Shown here piece by piece: positions 1-8,046 of a DNA stretch of 28,259 nt. The stretch lies in contig CAZQER010000012.1 in the NCBI GenBank assembly GCA_964592095.1, forward strand, positions 1 through 28,259, in the 5' to 3' direction. The translations under genes and the position numbers were made by a program. Each line of letters begins with the position of its first letter. The stretch's first letter is position 1. The notes under the pieces were generated by a model. The model did no database searches. It was not told the DNA's origin and saw only the letters and a list, made by a program, of their open reading frames with translations. This DNA is from EX4484-2 sp964592095 (GTDB taxonomy: Archaea > Altiarchaeota > Altiarchaeia > IMC4 > QMZM01).

Positions 1-2
1 AG

Positions 3-164
3 TATGAGCAAGACTGTAGAACAGTCTTGACTCAGACAAACTCTCCGAGTTTTGCCGATGTAACTTACAAATTCAACATTGGCATTCATCTACAGGTAAG
101 GCCTGCAATATCTGCTGAATTTGTAATAAAAATAAAAAATCATTCATCAACAGTTGTCTATTAG
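3..164 (+). CDS. C-terminal fragment of an unknown protein (5' end outside window)
   Basis: Frame 3 is open from the window edge to a TAG at 162-164 and encodes 53 residues ending in IKIKNHSSTVVY. The composition (FNIGIHLQVRPAISAEFVIK) resembles a beta-strand-rich exported domain with one NHS sequon. It converges on the large minus-strand gene and overlaps its last 18 bases, a normal arrangement for two real genes ending tail to tail. There is no start codon in view and no recognisable family, so this is a tentative call based on open frame and sensible composition only. Confidence 0.45.
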   Translation, partial: YEQDCRTVLTQTNSPSFADVTYKFNIGIHLQVRPAISAEFVIKIKNHSSTVVY

Positions 165-2096
165 ATTCACCTTCTTCTGAGATGTTGCATTTGTTAACGG
201 ACCTGGACAATTATGCTCAGAAACATATACCGTTGCATTTATATCATCATTTTTATTAAGTGCTATTTTCTTATAATAATATTTTCCAGTCTCTTCCTCT
301 CTCTTATCCATTGTATAGGAATCTGTGATTGCGTTAACTGTTATATATATTGTTGGATTAACTGAAAGATTCATATAGCTCCCCGTTTGATTCTTTATAC
401 CTACACTGTATGTCACATTACAATCTGTGGGACCTGAACAGGTTTTGCAATCATCTATCTCTATAATGGTGGGACATCCTAAACATATACAATCTATTGA
501 ACAGGTTATACAATTCTCATTTACATTACATACTCCATCTCCACAGCATCCAGTAACCTGTTCGCATTCTGTATCTACCTGATATTTATATGCATGGGGA
601 CAATCAAGCATAAATCCATAATCTCCGACCTTACAAAACCCCTGAACATCACATCCGCTATCATTTTGCCAGTATAGATAATCAATCCATGTAGCATTCT
701 TATTAACAGTAATGCTGTAGTCATCAAGTATATAGGGATTGACAAATGACTCTATTCCTATCAGGGAATTCCCAAATTTTATATGGGATTGCTCTTTGTA
801 TTTTGATGATAGATAAAGTCTGCCATCAAGCCTGTCAAAGAATGACGGTCCATCTGATTTATTTTCACTACAGAATGAATTATAGTTTTCCTCTATATCA
901 CTTATTTGATAGCATGTGGTGTTTAATAAACTACTATTGAACCCTATTAAAACCTGATGGATTCCACAGGAATCTATATTTTTAATTGTTACACATTCAT
1001 AATTTTCTATATAGGGTGGGGGAGGGCATGATTGTGGAAAGCTTGGTCCATTAGGCGTTACATTATCCAACTCCCCCGTTCCCGTAATCCATGGTATCGT
1101 TACATTAAGATTTAGACTTCCTATATTTCCGTAGTCTATAAGCCCAGCAAAATGCTTTTCTGAACTTATATTTAAACAATCTGAAATCTTCTGTAGATAC
1201 CCGCCACCAAAACCTTCATCGATAACCAAAATCAGGTTGTTTAGAACCTCTGCGGATGTATTATCACAAAAATCTCTTAGGTCATCTACACTACCATCAC
1301 CAATCCTCGAACGAAAAATAACATTACCTGTAGCTGTTCCATTTCCAGTGCTGCTACACCCTGCTACTAAATCAAGTGTAAGGTTGGTGGTGCAGTTTCT
1401 GATATACTTAGAAATCCTGCCATTTGTGTACAGGGGGTATAATGGGTCTTCAAGACCCAATATTGATGTGTTTGACTGTACAACAATTGAACTATCCTCA
1501 TAATAGCACATCTCACTCTCATCCCAGATTTTTACCCTGAATGTAGGAATGGTGGCAAAATTCCATGCATCTATTGGAACGATCTCCAACTTTATCAAAG
1601 ACATGTTTAATCTAAAGTGCATATCCTTTCCCGCGTCCTCCATTTTTTCTATCCATAGAGGGAATGTATGATTCTGCATATACGGTACTATTTCTCCACG
1701 CAATGTACCACAAATCATAAGTTCAGCAAGAGCGGCTTCTGAGCCATTAACATTAAATTGTATATCATCACAATTTGTATATACACAATTTTCACTGCAA
1801 TTGAATGTATAATTGCTAAGATTATTTCCTGTACTTACAATATCACTGATTGCATATATGGCCGCTCTTCTACCAAAGATAACCACTGCTCTTTCCAAAT
1901 CCCTTTTTATATCCTCAACAAAATAATACAGTCTTTCACACCTTGTCCTTCCAATTGTATCTATAGACTTCGTTTTGGTATAACCAAGATAAAATGTTAT
2001 AAAGAATATTAATGGGATTAAAAGAAGTATAGCCATCAATGTGAAAAAGAATCCCTTGCTCTTTATTTTTACATACCGTTCTTTCATATAATCCAT
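147..2096 (-). CDS. Large cysteine-rich membrane-anchored exoprotein, unknown function
   Basis: The 649-residue protein has a basic N-terminus (KERYVKIKSKG) followed by one hydrophobic helix at residues 16-38. This layout resembles an archaeal prepilin or type III signal (basic stretch, Gly, then FFFTLMAILL), although the usual Glu at +5 is missing. Everything after residue 40 appears extracellular: it is rich in Asn-X-Ser/Thr sequons and cysteines. A dense cysteine cluster at about 517-541 begins CCGDGVCNVNENC, a short Gly-Asp-Gly/Cys motif seen in exported archaeal proteins. A second cysteine group lies at 550-559. It is transcribed away from the epimerase gene and shares a 74-base divergent intergenic region with it. 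The start follows from the hydrophobic helix position; Met4 is an alternative. Family and ligand are not recognised; an adhesin or pilus-associated role is inference. Confidence 0.8.
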   Translation of the reverse strand: MDYMKERYVKIKSKGFFFTLMAILLLIPLIFFITFYLGYTKTKSIDTIGRTRCERLYYFVEDIKRDLERAVVIFGRRAAIYAISDIVSTGNNLSNYTFNCSENCVYTNCDDIQFNVNGSEAALAELMICGTLRGEIVPYMQNHTFPLWIEKMEDAGKDMHFRLNMSLIKLEIVPIDAWNFATIPTFRVKIWDESEMCYYEDSSIVVQSNTSILGLEDPLYPLYTNGRISKYIRNCTTNLTLDLVAGCSSTGNGTATGNVIFRSRIGDGSVDDLRDFCDNTSAEVLNNLILVIDEGFGGGYLQKISDCLNISSEKHFAGLIDYGNIGSLNLNVTIPWITGTGELDNVTPNGPSFPQSCPPPPYIENYECVTIKNIDSCGIHQVLIGFNSSLLNTTCYQISDIEENYNSFCSENKSDGPSFFDRLDGRLYLSSKYKEQSHIKFGNSLIGIESFVNPYILDDYSITVNKNATWIDYLYWQNDSGCDVQGFCKVGDYGFMLDCPHAYKYQVDTECEQVTGCCGDGVCNVNENCITCSIDCICLGCPTIIEIDDCKTCSGPTDCNVTYSVGIKNQTGSYMNLSVNPTIYITVNAITDSYTMDKREEETGKYYYKKIALNKNDDINATVYVSEHNCPGPLTNATSQKKVNLIDNC

Positions 2097-2134
2097 CTAT
2101 GGAAATACATCCTTAAATATTTGATTTAATTTGA

Positions 2135-2142
2135 TTTATATT
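2135..2142 (+). promoter_or_regulatory. Putative TATA box for the epimerase gene
   Basis: TTTATATT ends 28 bases ahead of the ATG at 2171, so transcription would begin at or very near the start codon (leaderless). It lies in the short divergent region. A seven-codon ATG frame at 2151 overlaps the gene start and is probably chance. Confidence 0.45.
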
Positions 2143-2170
2143 ATTTTAATATGAAAGATATAGTCCTAAT

Positions 2171-3112
2171 ATGAAAAAAGTATTAGTAACCGGTGGGGCC
2201 GGATTTATAGGGTCGCATGTAGTTGATCTTCTAATAGAAAATGATTACTGGGTTGTTGTTGTAGATGATCTCTCACACGGAAATATAGAATATGTGAATA
2301 AAAAGGCGAAATTTTATAGAGTGAATATATGTGATAATACCAAACTCAAGAACATATTTCAGAAAGAGTGTCCAGATTTTGTGATACACAATGCGGCACA
2401 GATAGATGTTAGAAGGTCCATAAAAGAACCGGAATTTGATGCCAAAATAAATATCGTTGGGTCTCTAAATGTAATTAAATGTTGCAGAGAATACGGTATA
2501 GAGAGGATTGTTTATGCATCAACGGGGGGGGCAATCTATGGAGAACCTCAATATCTACCAGTAGATGAAAAACATCCACAAAATCCTCTCTCACCATATG
2601 GTATTTCAAAACTTACAGTTGAGAAATATCTTTCCATATATAAACAAATCTATAATCTGGATTATATATCTCTGCGATATTCCAATGTATATGGTCCAAG
2701 GCAGGACCCACTTGGAGAGGCCGGTGTTATAGCAATCTTCTCCAGAAAATTACTGAGGAACGAAACACCCATAATCAATGGAGATGGTGAACAGACAAGG
2801 GATTTTGTGTTTGTAGAAGATGTCGCGATGTCAAATCTGCTATCACTAAGAAAAAAGACAAGAAGTAATGTATTCAATATTGGTTCTGGAATAGAAACAA
2901 GTATAAATGAAATATATGAAAAATTGAGAAGGATCACAAATTCCAATGTTGAGGCAGTTCACGGTAAATACATAAAAGGGGAGGTAAGAAACATCTCTCT
3001 TGATTGTAGTCTTGCTATGAAGGAACTGAAGTGGGAAGTAACCACCAACATAGATGATGGCTTGAATAAAACAGTGAGTTGGTTTAGAAGTATAATAAGA
3101 AATAGTCATTGA
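2171..3112 (+). CDS. galE: NAD-dependent epimerase/dehydratase, UDP-glucose 4-epimerase type
   Basis: The 313 residues form an extended short-chain dehydrogenase. The dinucleotide-binding GGAGFIG is at 8-14, Asp32-Asp33 end beta-2, STGGAIYG is at 117-124, and the catalytic Tyr143/Lys147 sit in SPYGISK. RYSNVYGPRQ (169-178) and DGEQTRDFVFVEDV are typical of sugar-nucleotide epimerases. The length matches archaeal GalE enzymes. The probable reaction is cytosolic interconversion of UDP-glucose and UDP-galactose; a galT gene at 23477-24436 in the same window supports this. Related substrates (UDP-GlcNAc, UDP-glucuronate) cannot be excluded because this family is hard to separate by sequence. Neighbouring sequon-rich surface proteins fit a role in glycan precursor supply. 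Confidence 0.85.
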   Translation: MKKVLVTGGAGFIGSHVVDLLIENDYWVVVVDDLSHGNIEYVNKKAKFYRVNICDNTKLKNIFQKECPDFVIHNAAQIDVRRSIKEPEFDAKINIVGSLNVIKCCREYGIERIVYASTGGAIYGEPQYLPVDEKHPQNPLSPYGISKLTVEKYLSIYKQIYNLDYISLRYSNVYGPRQDPLGEAGVIAIFSRKLLRNETPIINGDGEQTRDFVFVEDVAMSNLLSLRKKTRSNVFNIGSGIETSINEIYEKLRRITNSNVEAVHGKYIKGEVRNISLDCSLAMKELKWEVTTNIDDGLNKTVSWFRSIIRNSH

Positions 3113-3147
3113 TGAGATATAGATTATTTAATAAAAATCGAAAGGTA

Positions 3148-3155
3148 TTTATATA
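3148..3155 (+). promoter_or_regulatory. Putative BRE/TATA for the Thr-stalk surface protein
   Basis: TTTATATA is preceded by a purine-rich BRE-like CGAAAGG (3139-3145). Initiation about 25 bases downstream, near 3180, would give a leader of roughly 115 bases, long for an archaeal gene and consistent with the strong Shine-Dalgarno site present. Confidence 0.45.
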
Positions 3156-3186
3156 ATGAGAAATTAATAATTCATATATGTGTAAG

Positions 3187-3218
3187 TCCTTTAGTCTATC
3201 TATTTTATTTTTAAAGGA
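3187..3218 (+). promoter_or_regulatory. Inverted repeat in the 5' leader
   Basis: TCCTTTA (3187-3193) and TAAAGGA (3212-3218) are perfect complements separated by 18 AT-rich bases. They would form a weak hairpin near the predicted 5' end of the transcript. It could stabilise the message or be chance in AT-rich DNA. Confidence 0.25.
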
Positions 3219-3280
3219 TTAAACATATTTTATAAGAGATTATATAAAATTTAATTTAAATTCAGGTAAATAAATAAAAT

Positions 3281-3286
3281 GGGAGG
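3281..3286 (+). promoter_or_regulatory. Strong Shine-Dalgarno site
   Basis: GGGAGG lies 9 bases ahead of the ATG at 3296 and fixes that start. Most other genes in this window have no comparable site, so strong SD-led translation here suggests an abundant protein. Confidence 0.7.
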
Positions 3287-3295
3287 GAAAATAAA

Positions 3296-4243
3296 ATGAG
3301 TGGTAAAAAATTATTAATTCTTGGGATGGTTTTAATGGGAATTTTTACCTTAGGAATAATGAGTACTTCTGCATTAAAGATTGTTAAGATAGATAGTAGT
3401 TATGGCCATGATGACGAGATATATGGAACAACTCCAGAAAATGTTACTATTGTATTGGATACTGCCAATGTGACAGTTAAATTGGAGTACTGTAATGTAA
3501 ATGCCGATTCTCTGTCCAAATTTACGGGAAATAAAACAAATGTAACATTCCAGGATGTTACAGCGGACAGGGGATGTAGGATACTTGTATCGGCAATAAA
3601 AGGTTATGAATCTTATACGGATTACATAGATGTACCTGCATCAACAAAAAAGAAGCATTATATGGCTGTAGAGATAAGCACAACTGCCGTATGTACAACT
3701 GTCAATGTGACAGCTAAGGACAAAACAACAGATAAACCACTTGAGAATGTGTTGGTTCAGGTATATAAGGATTCTGTTTACTGGAAGAACAGGGTCGTGA
3801 AGAAGTGGACTGATGGTAATGGTATGGTTACATTTGTTATAAATGAAACAGGTAGCTATGTTATAACATGTGAGAAGGAGGATTATGTTTCATTAGAAGA
3901 AACTGTGGAGTTTACTGGAGAGTGTGTAACAACTACTACAACAGTTACAAGTACAACTACAACAACAGTTACAAGTACAACAGAGGCACCAACAACAACT
4001 GAAACAACTACAACAACAGTTACAAGTACAACAGAGGCACCAACAACAACTGAAACAACTACAACAACAGTTACAAGTACAACAGAGGCACCAACAACAA
4101 CTGAAGTTGCTCACGGTGGCGGCGGTATTAATACAATGCTGTTGATTGGGATAGTGATAGTGGTTATAATTATAATCATAATCTACTTTGTGGTTGTGAA
4201 GGGCAAGGGAGGAGCAACTGGAGAGGAAGGTACAACAGAATAA
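3296..4243 (+). CDS. Surface protein: signal peptide, carboxypeptidase-regulatory-like domain, Thr stalk, C-terminal TM
   Basis: The 315-residue protein has a signal peptide (hydrophobic 5-23, ending near STSA). A sequon-bearing N-terminal half follows. Then comes a beta-sandwich-like segment at about 135-200 (VNVTAKDKTTDKPLENVLVQ ... GMVTFVINETGSY) resembling the carboxypeptidase regulatory-like/CNA-B fold. A mucin-like Thr/Ser/Glu/Pro stalk of three 17-residue repeats follows. After a Gly hinge come a very hydrophobic helix (MLLIGIVIVVIIIIIIYFVV) and a short acidic tail. The protein would stand outside the membrane on an O-glycosylated stalk. The long leader and strong SD suggest high expression, so it may be a major envelope protein. 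It is single-gene, bounded by T-runs downstream. The specific function is unknown. Confidence 0.85.
   Translation: MSGKKLLILGMVLMGIFTLGIMSTSALKIVKIDSSYGHDDEIYGTTPENVTIVLDTANVTVKLEYCNVNADSLSKFTGNKTNVTFQDVTADRGCRILVSAIKGYESYTDYIDVPASTKKKHYMAVEISTTAVCTTVNVTAKDKTTDKPLENVLVQVYKDSVYWKNRVVKKWTDGNGMVTFVINETGSYVITCEKEDYVSLEETVEFTGECVTTTTTVTSTTTTTVTSTTEAPTTTETTTTTVTSTTEAPTTTETTTTTVTSTTEAPTTTEVAHGGGGINTMLLIGIVIVVIIIIIIYFVVVKGKGGATGEEGTTE
3968..4105 (+). repeat. 51-base in-frame tandem repeat (Thr stalk)
   Basis: Period 51 bases (17 codons). Copies begin at 3968, 4019 and 4070, the last cut at 36 bases. The copies look identical at DNA level, and a shorter degenerate copy precedes them at 3944. Each encodes VTSTTEAPTTTETTTTT. 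Identity without codon drift implies recent or ongoing copy-number change. Confidence 0.9.
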
Positions 4244-4267
4244 AATTATTTTATTTAATTTAAATTC

Positions 4268-4318
4268 TTTTTTATTTTTTCTATTTGTATATTATTATCT
4301 GTTTTTTATTTTTTTATT
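4268..4318 (+). terminator. Poly-T termination region
   Basis: Repeated non-template T-runs (6 to 7 T each, at 4268-4280 and 4302-4317) follow the stop at 4243 and precede RPA. Oligo-T tracts terminate archaeal RNA polymerase. RPA probably starts from its own promoter within this T-rich stretch. Confidence 0.55.
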
Positions 4319-4331
4319 CTAATTTTTAATT

Positions 4332-5957
4332 ATGACCGATGTTGATCAACTAATTAAGAGAATATCTAAGGAGAGTGGAAAGACACAAAAGGATATCAGA
4401 GATATGATGAATAAAAGAAAGGAGGCTACTCATGGTCTTCTTTCCGATTATGGAGCGATTTATGCGGTTGCAAAGGAGTTAAATATCTCACTGGAGGAGG
4501 AGAATATACCCCTCACGGAGATAAAGGATATAGAGTTACAGAAACCTGTGAATATTTTTGGCAGAGTGAAGGTGGTTTATCCAATAAGGGAATTTAAGAG
4601 AAAGGATGGGAGTTTAGGTAAATTTGCAAGTATAATCCTTGTTGATAACTCTGGTGAGATAAGATTGGTTTTATGGGATAAAAATTCAAGAATATCCAAT
4701 CAGGTAAAGATAGGTGACTCATTATTGGTGAAGAATGCCTATGCAAGAGAGGGTATGAATGGTAATATCGAGATCCATGCAGGTTCACTTACCACAATTT
4801 CTATAAATCCAAGACTGGATATAAAACTTCCAAAAATCAAGGAGAAATTATTTCAGATAAAGGATTTGAGAGAGGGATTAGACTCTGTTAATCTTATATG
4901 TAGAGTTTCAAACTATTATCCACCAGCAAAGTTTGTTAGACCTGATGGTAGTACTGGGATAAGAGCATCATTTACAGCAGAAGACGAGACTGGTAAAATA
5001 AGGGTTGTCTTGTGGGATGATTCAACAAAGATTGATATATGTGCTGGTGATATAATAAAGTTAGAGAATGCGTATGTAAAGACGGGATTGAACAATGAGA
5101 TTGAGATTCATGCTGGAAACAGGAGTAGAATTGTTTTAACTGATGCAAAACTTGATTTACCTCCTCTATCAGAGACTGTAGGTGAGATAAAATTATCAGA
5201 AATCAAACCAGACCTCTCAGGATTTACCACATCTGGTAGAATACTACAGGTATTTAAGCCCAGAGCATATTCTGGTGGGACTATAGCATCTTTGATCATT
5301 AGTGATGGTAAGGAAACTATAAGAACGGTTTTATGGAATGAAAAGGCAGAAATAGCAAATGAATTGAAGAAGGGGGATGTAATAAAAATCATAAATGCAT
5401 ACTCAAAGGCAAATCTAAATGAAGAGCCAGAAATCCATGTGGGTAAATATGGTGAAATATCTGTGAATCAGGAGACGAATATACCCTCACTGGAAGAGAT
5501 TGAAAAATCTCTTATTACTGAAAAAAACATTATAGACCTTGAGAACAGAGACAGGTATGTGAAGATTTCTGGTGAGATTGTTCACATTGACGATGATAAG
5601 AGGTTGATATATTATACATGCAATAATTGCGGTAGAAGCGTTCAGAATTTGGGTCTTGGATGGTTCTGTGATTCATGTAATGAAGATGTTGAGCCAGTGC
5701 CTAATCTGATGTTATCATTTACTGTTGAGGATGATACCGGAAGTATAAGGGCAATTTCATTTCGTGAGAATGCGGAAAGTATTCTTGGAATGGATGTTGA
5801 GGAGGCAATGAATCTCATAGGAGAAACACAGGATGAATTTGCTCCAATAAATGAGATGAAGAAAAGCATTATAGGTCAGAACATTTCCTTGGTTGGTAGG
5901 GTCCGATATAGCGACTTCTCTGATCAATTGGAATTTATAGTAGATGAAGTGGTGTAG
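4332..5957 (+). CDS. rpa: Replication protein A (single-stranded DNA-binding protein)
   Basis: The 541 residues comprise an N-terminal helical segment (1-60), three consecutive OB folds at about 70-157, 183-268 and 293-376, each with an IRxVLWD/N-type strand (RLVLWDK 111-117, RVVLWDD 224-230, RTVLWNE 331-337), and a fourth OB region interrupted by a zinc finger (Cys430, Cys433, Cys446, Cys449). This matches euryarchaeal multi-OB RPA, which coats single-stranded DNA in replication and repair, and is a little shorter than the 622-645-residue methanogen proteins. The ATG at 4332 gives the characteristic N-terminus (DQLIKRISKESGKTQKDI). The DUF63 gene follows after 5 bases and is likely co-transcribed. 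Confidence 0.93.
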   Translation: MTDVDQLIKRISKESGKTQKDIRDMMNKRKEATHGLLSDYGAIYAVAKELNISLEEENIPLTEIKDIELQKPVNIFGRVKVVYPIREFKRKDGSLGKFASIILVDNSGEIRLVLWDKNSRISNQVKIGDSLLVKNAYAREGMNGNIEIHAGSLTTISINPRLDIKLPKIKEKLFQIKDLREGLDSVNLICRVSNYYPPAKFVRPDGSTGIRASFTAEDETGKIRVVLWDDSTKIDICAGDIIKLENAYVKTGLNNEIEIHAGNRSRIVLTDAKLDLPPLSETVGEIKLSEIKPDLSGFTTSGRILQVFKPRAYSGGTIASLIISDGKETIRTVLWNEKAEIANELKKGDVIKIINAYSKANLNEEPEIHVGKYGEISVNQETNIPSLEEIEKSLITEKNIIDLENRDRYVKISGEIVHIDDDKRLIYYTCNNCGRSVQNLGLGWFCDSCNEDVEPVPNLMLSFTVEDDTGSIRAISFRENAESILGMDVEEAMNLIGETQDEFAPINEMKKSIIGQNISLVGRVRYSDFSDQLEFIVDEVV

Positions 5958-5962
5958 TTTAA

Positions 5963-6730
5963 ATGGGTGTTTATTCTATTTATGACTATATTATATATTT
6001 TTTGATACTAATCATTGTGGTAGATTTCATTAAGAGGTTCCTTTTTTCATATATAAAATTCGATAGAAAATTTCTGATTATAATATCGGTATATATATTT
6101 CTCGGTATATCTATCAGACTTCTTGCAGATGTAGGTTTCTTTGAAAAAAATCAACTCTGGAGTATAACACCCGGTGTTTATATCCTCTGTGTTGTTGTTG
6201 GATTGGTCGGAGTGGCAATAGGATTAATAATCAGAAGGTATACTGGTATAGATTATTGGATTTCCCCATTCCTTGTAGGATTATGTGGTTTCATATACAC
6301 ATTCTATAATCTTTTTCAGTATATAACTTTACCATTGAGGATTCTATATCCCTTATTACTGGCAATTTTTATCACATCATCGATTATGGTACTTAGAATT
6401 TATCCATTTACAAAATATGATAATATTCTGATCGTATTTGCCCATATGTTGGATGCCTCATCAACATTCATTGCCCACGATTTCTATGGGTTTGGGGAAG
6501 AACATTTGTTGCCAATATTCTTAATAGATTTATTTGGAGGAAGTGCGGTCATAATGATTCCAATAAAATTGATTCTGATATTGATAGTAATTCTCGCAAT
6601 AGAAAGGTATTATAGTGATGAGATGGATGATGTTTCATATAAAATCCTAAAGGTTTTGATATTTATACTTGGCATAGGTCCTGGTATAAGAAATACAGTT
6701 CTTCCATCATTGAAAATAATTAGCAATTAA
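5963..6730 (+). CDS. DUF63 family integral membrane protein
   Basis: The 255-residue protein has about seven or eight hydrophobic helices. It carries the DUF63 signatures AHMLDASSTFIAHDFYGFGEEH (about residues 159-180) and, near the C-terminus, GIGPGIRNT. DUF63 is an archaeal membrane family with no established biochemical role. The conserved Asp, His and Glu residues within or beside helices suggest a ligand or metal site (inference). It starts 5 bases after RPA, so the pair is probably one transcript. Its stop abuts the stop of the convergent gatA with no intervening base. Confidence 0.9.
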   Translation: MGVYSIYDYIIYFLILIIVVDFIKRFLFSYIKFDRKFLIIISVYIFLGISIRLLADVGFFEKNQLWSITPGVYILCVVVGLVGVAIGLIIRRYTGIDYWISPFLVGLCGFIYTFYNLFQYITLPLRILYPLLLAIFITSSIMVLRIYPFTKYDNILIVFAHMLDASSTFIAHDFYGFGEEHLLPIFLIDLFGGSAVIMIPIKLILILIVILAIERYYSDEMDDVSYKILKVLIFILGIGPGIRNTVLPSLKIISN

Positions 6731-8032
6731 CTAACAATTCTCAAATCCGTACATTACATTAAGAACCCTTTGGTCATCTAATGGTTTACCCACCACCTGC
6801 AAACCTGTTGGGATTCCATCAACCATCCCCGCAGGAACAGTTCCTGCAGGTATGCCCGCAAGGTTTGCAATAACGGTAAATATATCATAAGCATACATTA
6901 CCATAGGGTCATCAATCCTTGTTCCCAATTTGTGAGGTAATTTAGGCACGGTAGGACCTACAATTACATCAATACCCCTTAGTGTATTCAACAGTTCATT
7001 TCTAATAATTGACCTCGCTTGCAATGCCTTTCTGTAATATCTCCCCGAATATTCCTTTTGACTTATATAACTTCCCAATAGGATTCTCCTCAGTACCTCC
7101 TCACCACAAACATCCTCTATTTTATAACCATAACGCCTTCCATCATATTTTCTTGTTGCTGAAAAGAATTCAACATAAACATTTAGGTAGTATGTGGGCA
7201 GTGCTATCTTGAGATTCGGTAATGAGACCTCTATAATTTCTGCACCCGCAGATGATAGTTTCTCTAAGGATTTATGAATCAATTTTTTGATACCTCTATC
7301 CTGAATAAGTATATCAAATTCCTTTACATATCCGAGTTTCACCCCATTTAATTCAGAATTCAGATTTTTTGAAAACTGATAAAATTTCTTATTTAAATTG
7401 AGGGATGTCTCATCTTTCGGGTCATAACCAGATATTACCTCCAAAAGAAGGGCTGCTGTTTTTACATCTCTTGCTAATGGTCCTATCTGATCCAGAGACA
7501 TCGCCATATCCATCAGACCATATCTTGAAACAACTCCATATGTCGGTTTAAATCCTACGATACCACAATGTGATGCAGGATTTCTTATTGAGCCACCAGT
7601 ATCACTTCCTATACTAATATCTACAAAATTTGCGGCGACTGCTGCAGCTGAGCCTGAAGATGAACCACCGGGAATCCTGCCCATTGCAGATGGATTGTTT
7701 GTAGGTTTAAAGTATGATGTCTCACCGGATGAACCACATGCAAACTCGTCCATATTCATCATTCCCAGAATCTGACCGCCCTCGGCCTTGATTTTTTCAA
7801 CAACAGTTGCATTATATGGAGCAATATAATTTTCCAATGTCTTTGATGCTGCTGTTGTAGGTAAACCATCAACGCATATGTTAGATTTAATACCGACTGT
7901 AAGGTTTTTGAGTTTTCCATCCTCTGCAGTACACTTCCTTGAGATACCATCCCTATCAATCACTATAAATGAGTTGATTCTTTTATCCTTCTCCTCAATC
8001 TCTGTGATTATATCATTTATGTCCATCTGCAT
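6731..8032 (-). CDS. gatA: Asp-tRNA(Asn)/Glu-tRNA(Gln) amidotransferase subunit A
   Basis: The 433-residue amidase-signature protein has Lys49 (GIKSN), cis-Ser124 in GGSSSGSAAAVAA (122-134) and nucleophile Ser148 in GSDTGGSIRNPASHCG. The 24-residue spacing between the two serines matches the Ser-cis-Ser-Lys triad of the family. GatA hydrolyses glutamine to supply ammonia to GatB for tRNA-dependent Asn or Gln synthesis. The length is at the short end of the family (430-490). No gatB or gatC lies in the window, so the operon is split. Start at 8032 (ATG); Met3 at 8026 is equally possible. The gene begins only 14 bases from the divergent gene at 8047. Confidence 0.95.
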   Translation of the reverse strand: MQMDINDIITEIEEKDKRINSFIVIDRDGISRKCTAEDGKLKNLTVGIKSNICVDGLPTTAASKTLENYIAPYNATVVEKIKAEGGQILGMMNMDEFACGSSGETSYFKPTNNPSAMGRIPGGSSSGSAAAVAANFVDISIGSDTGGSIRNPASHCGIVGFKPTYGVVSRYGLMDMAMSLDQIGPLARDVKTAALLLEVISGYDPKDETSLNLNKKFYQFSKNLNSELNGVKLGYVKEFDILIQDRGIKKLIHKSLEKLSSAGAEIIEVSLPNLKIALPTYYLNVYVEFFSATRKYDGRRYGYKIEDVCGEEVLRRILLGSYISQKEYSGRYYRKALQARSIIRNELLNTLRGIDVIVGPTVPKLPHKLGTRIDDPMVMYAYDIFTVIANLAGIPAGTVPAGMVDGIPTGLQVVGKPLDDQRVLNVMYGFENC

Positions 8033-8046
8033 ATAATAAATATGTA

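Noticed and set aside
2151..2174. Short upstream frame before the epimerase (ATG 2151)
   Set aside because: It is seven codons with no ribosome site and probably lies upstream of the transcription start.
3893..4114. Cysteine-rich minus-strand frame that looks like a small metal-binding protein
   Set aside because: The Cys-rich repeats are simply the antisense of the Thr-codon repeats of the stalk.
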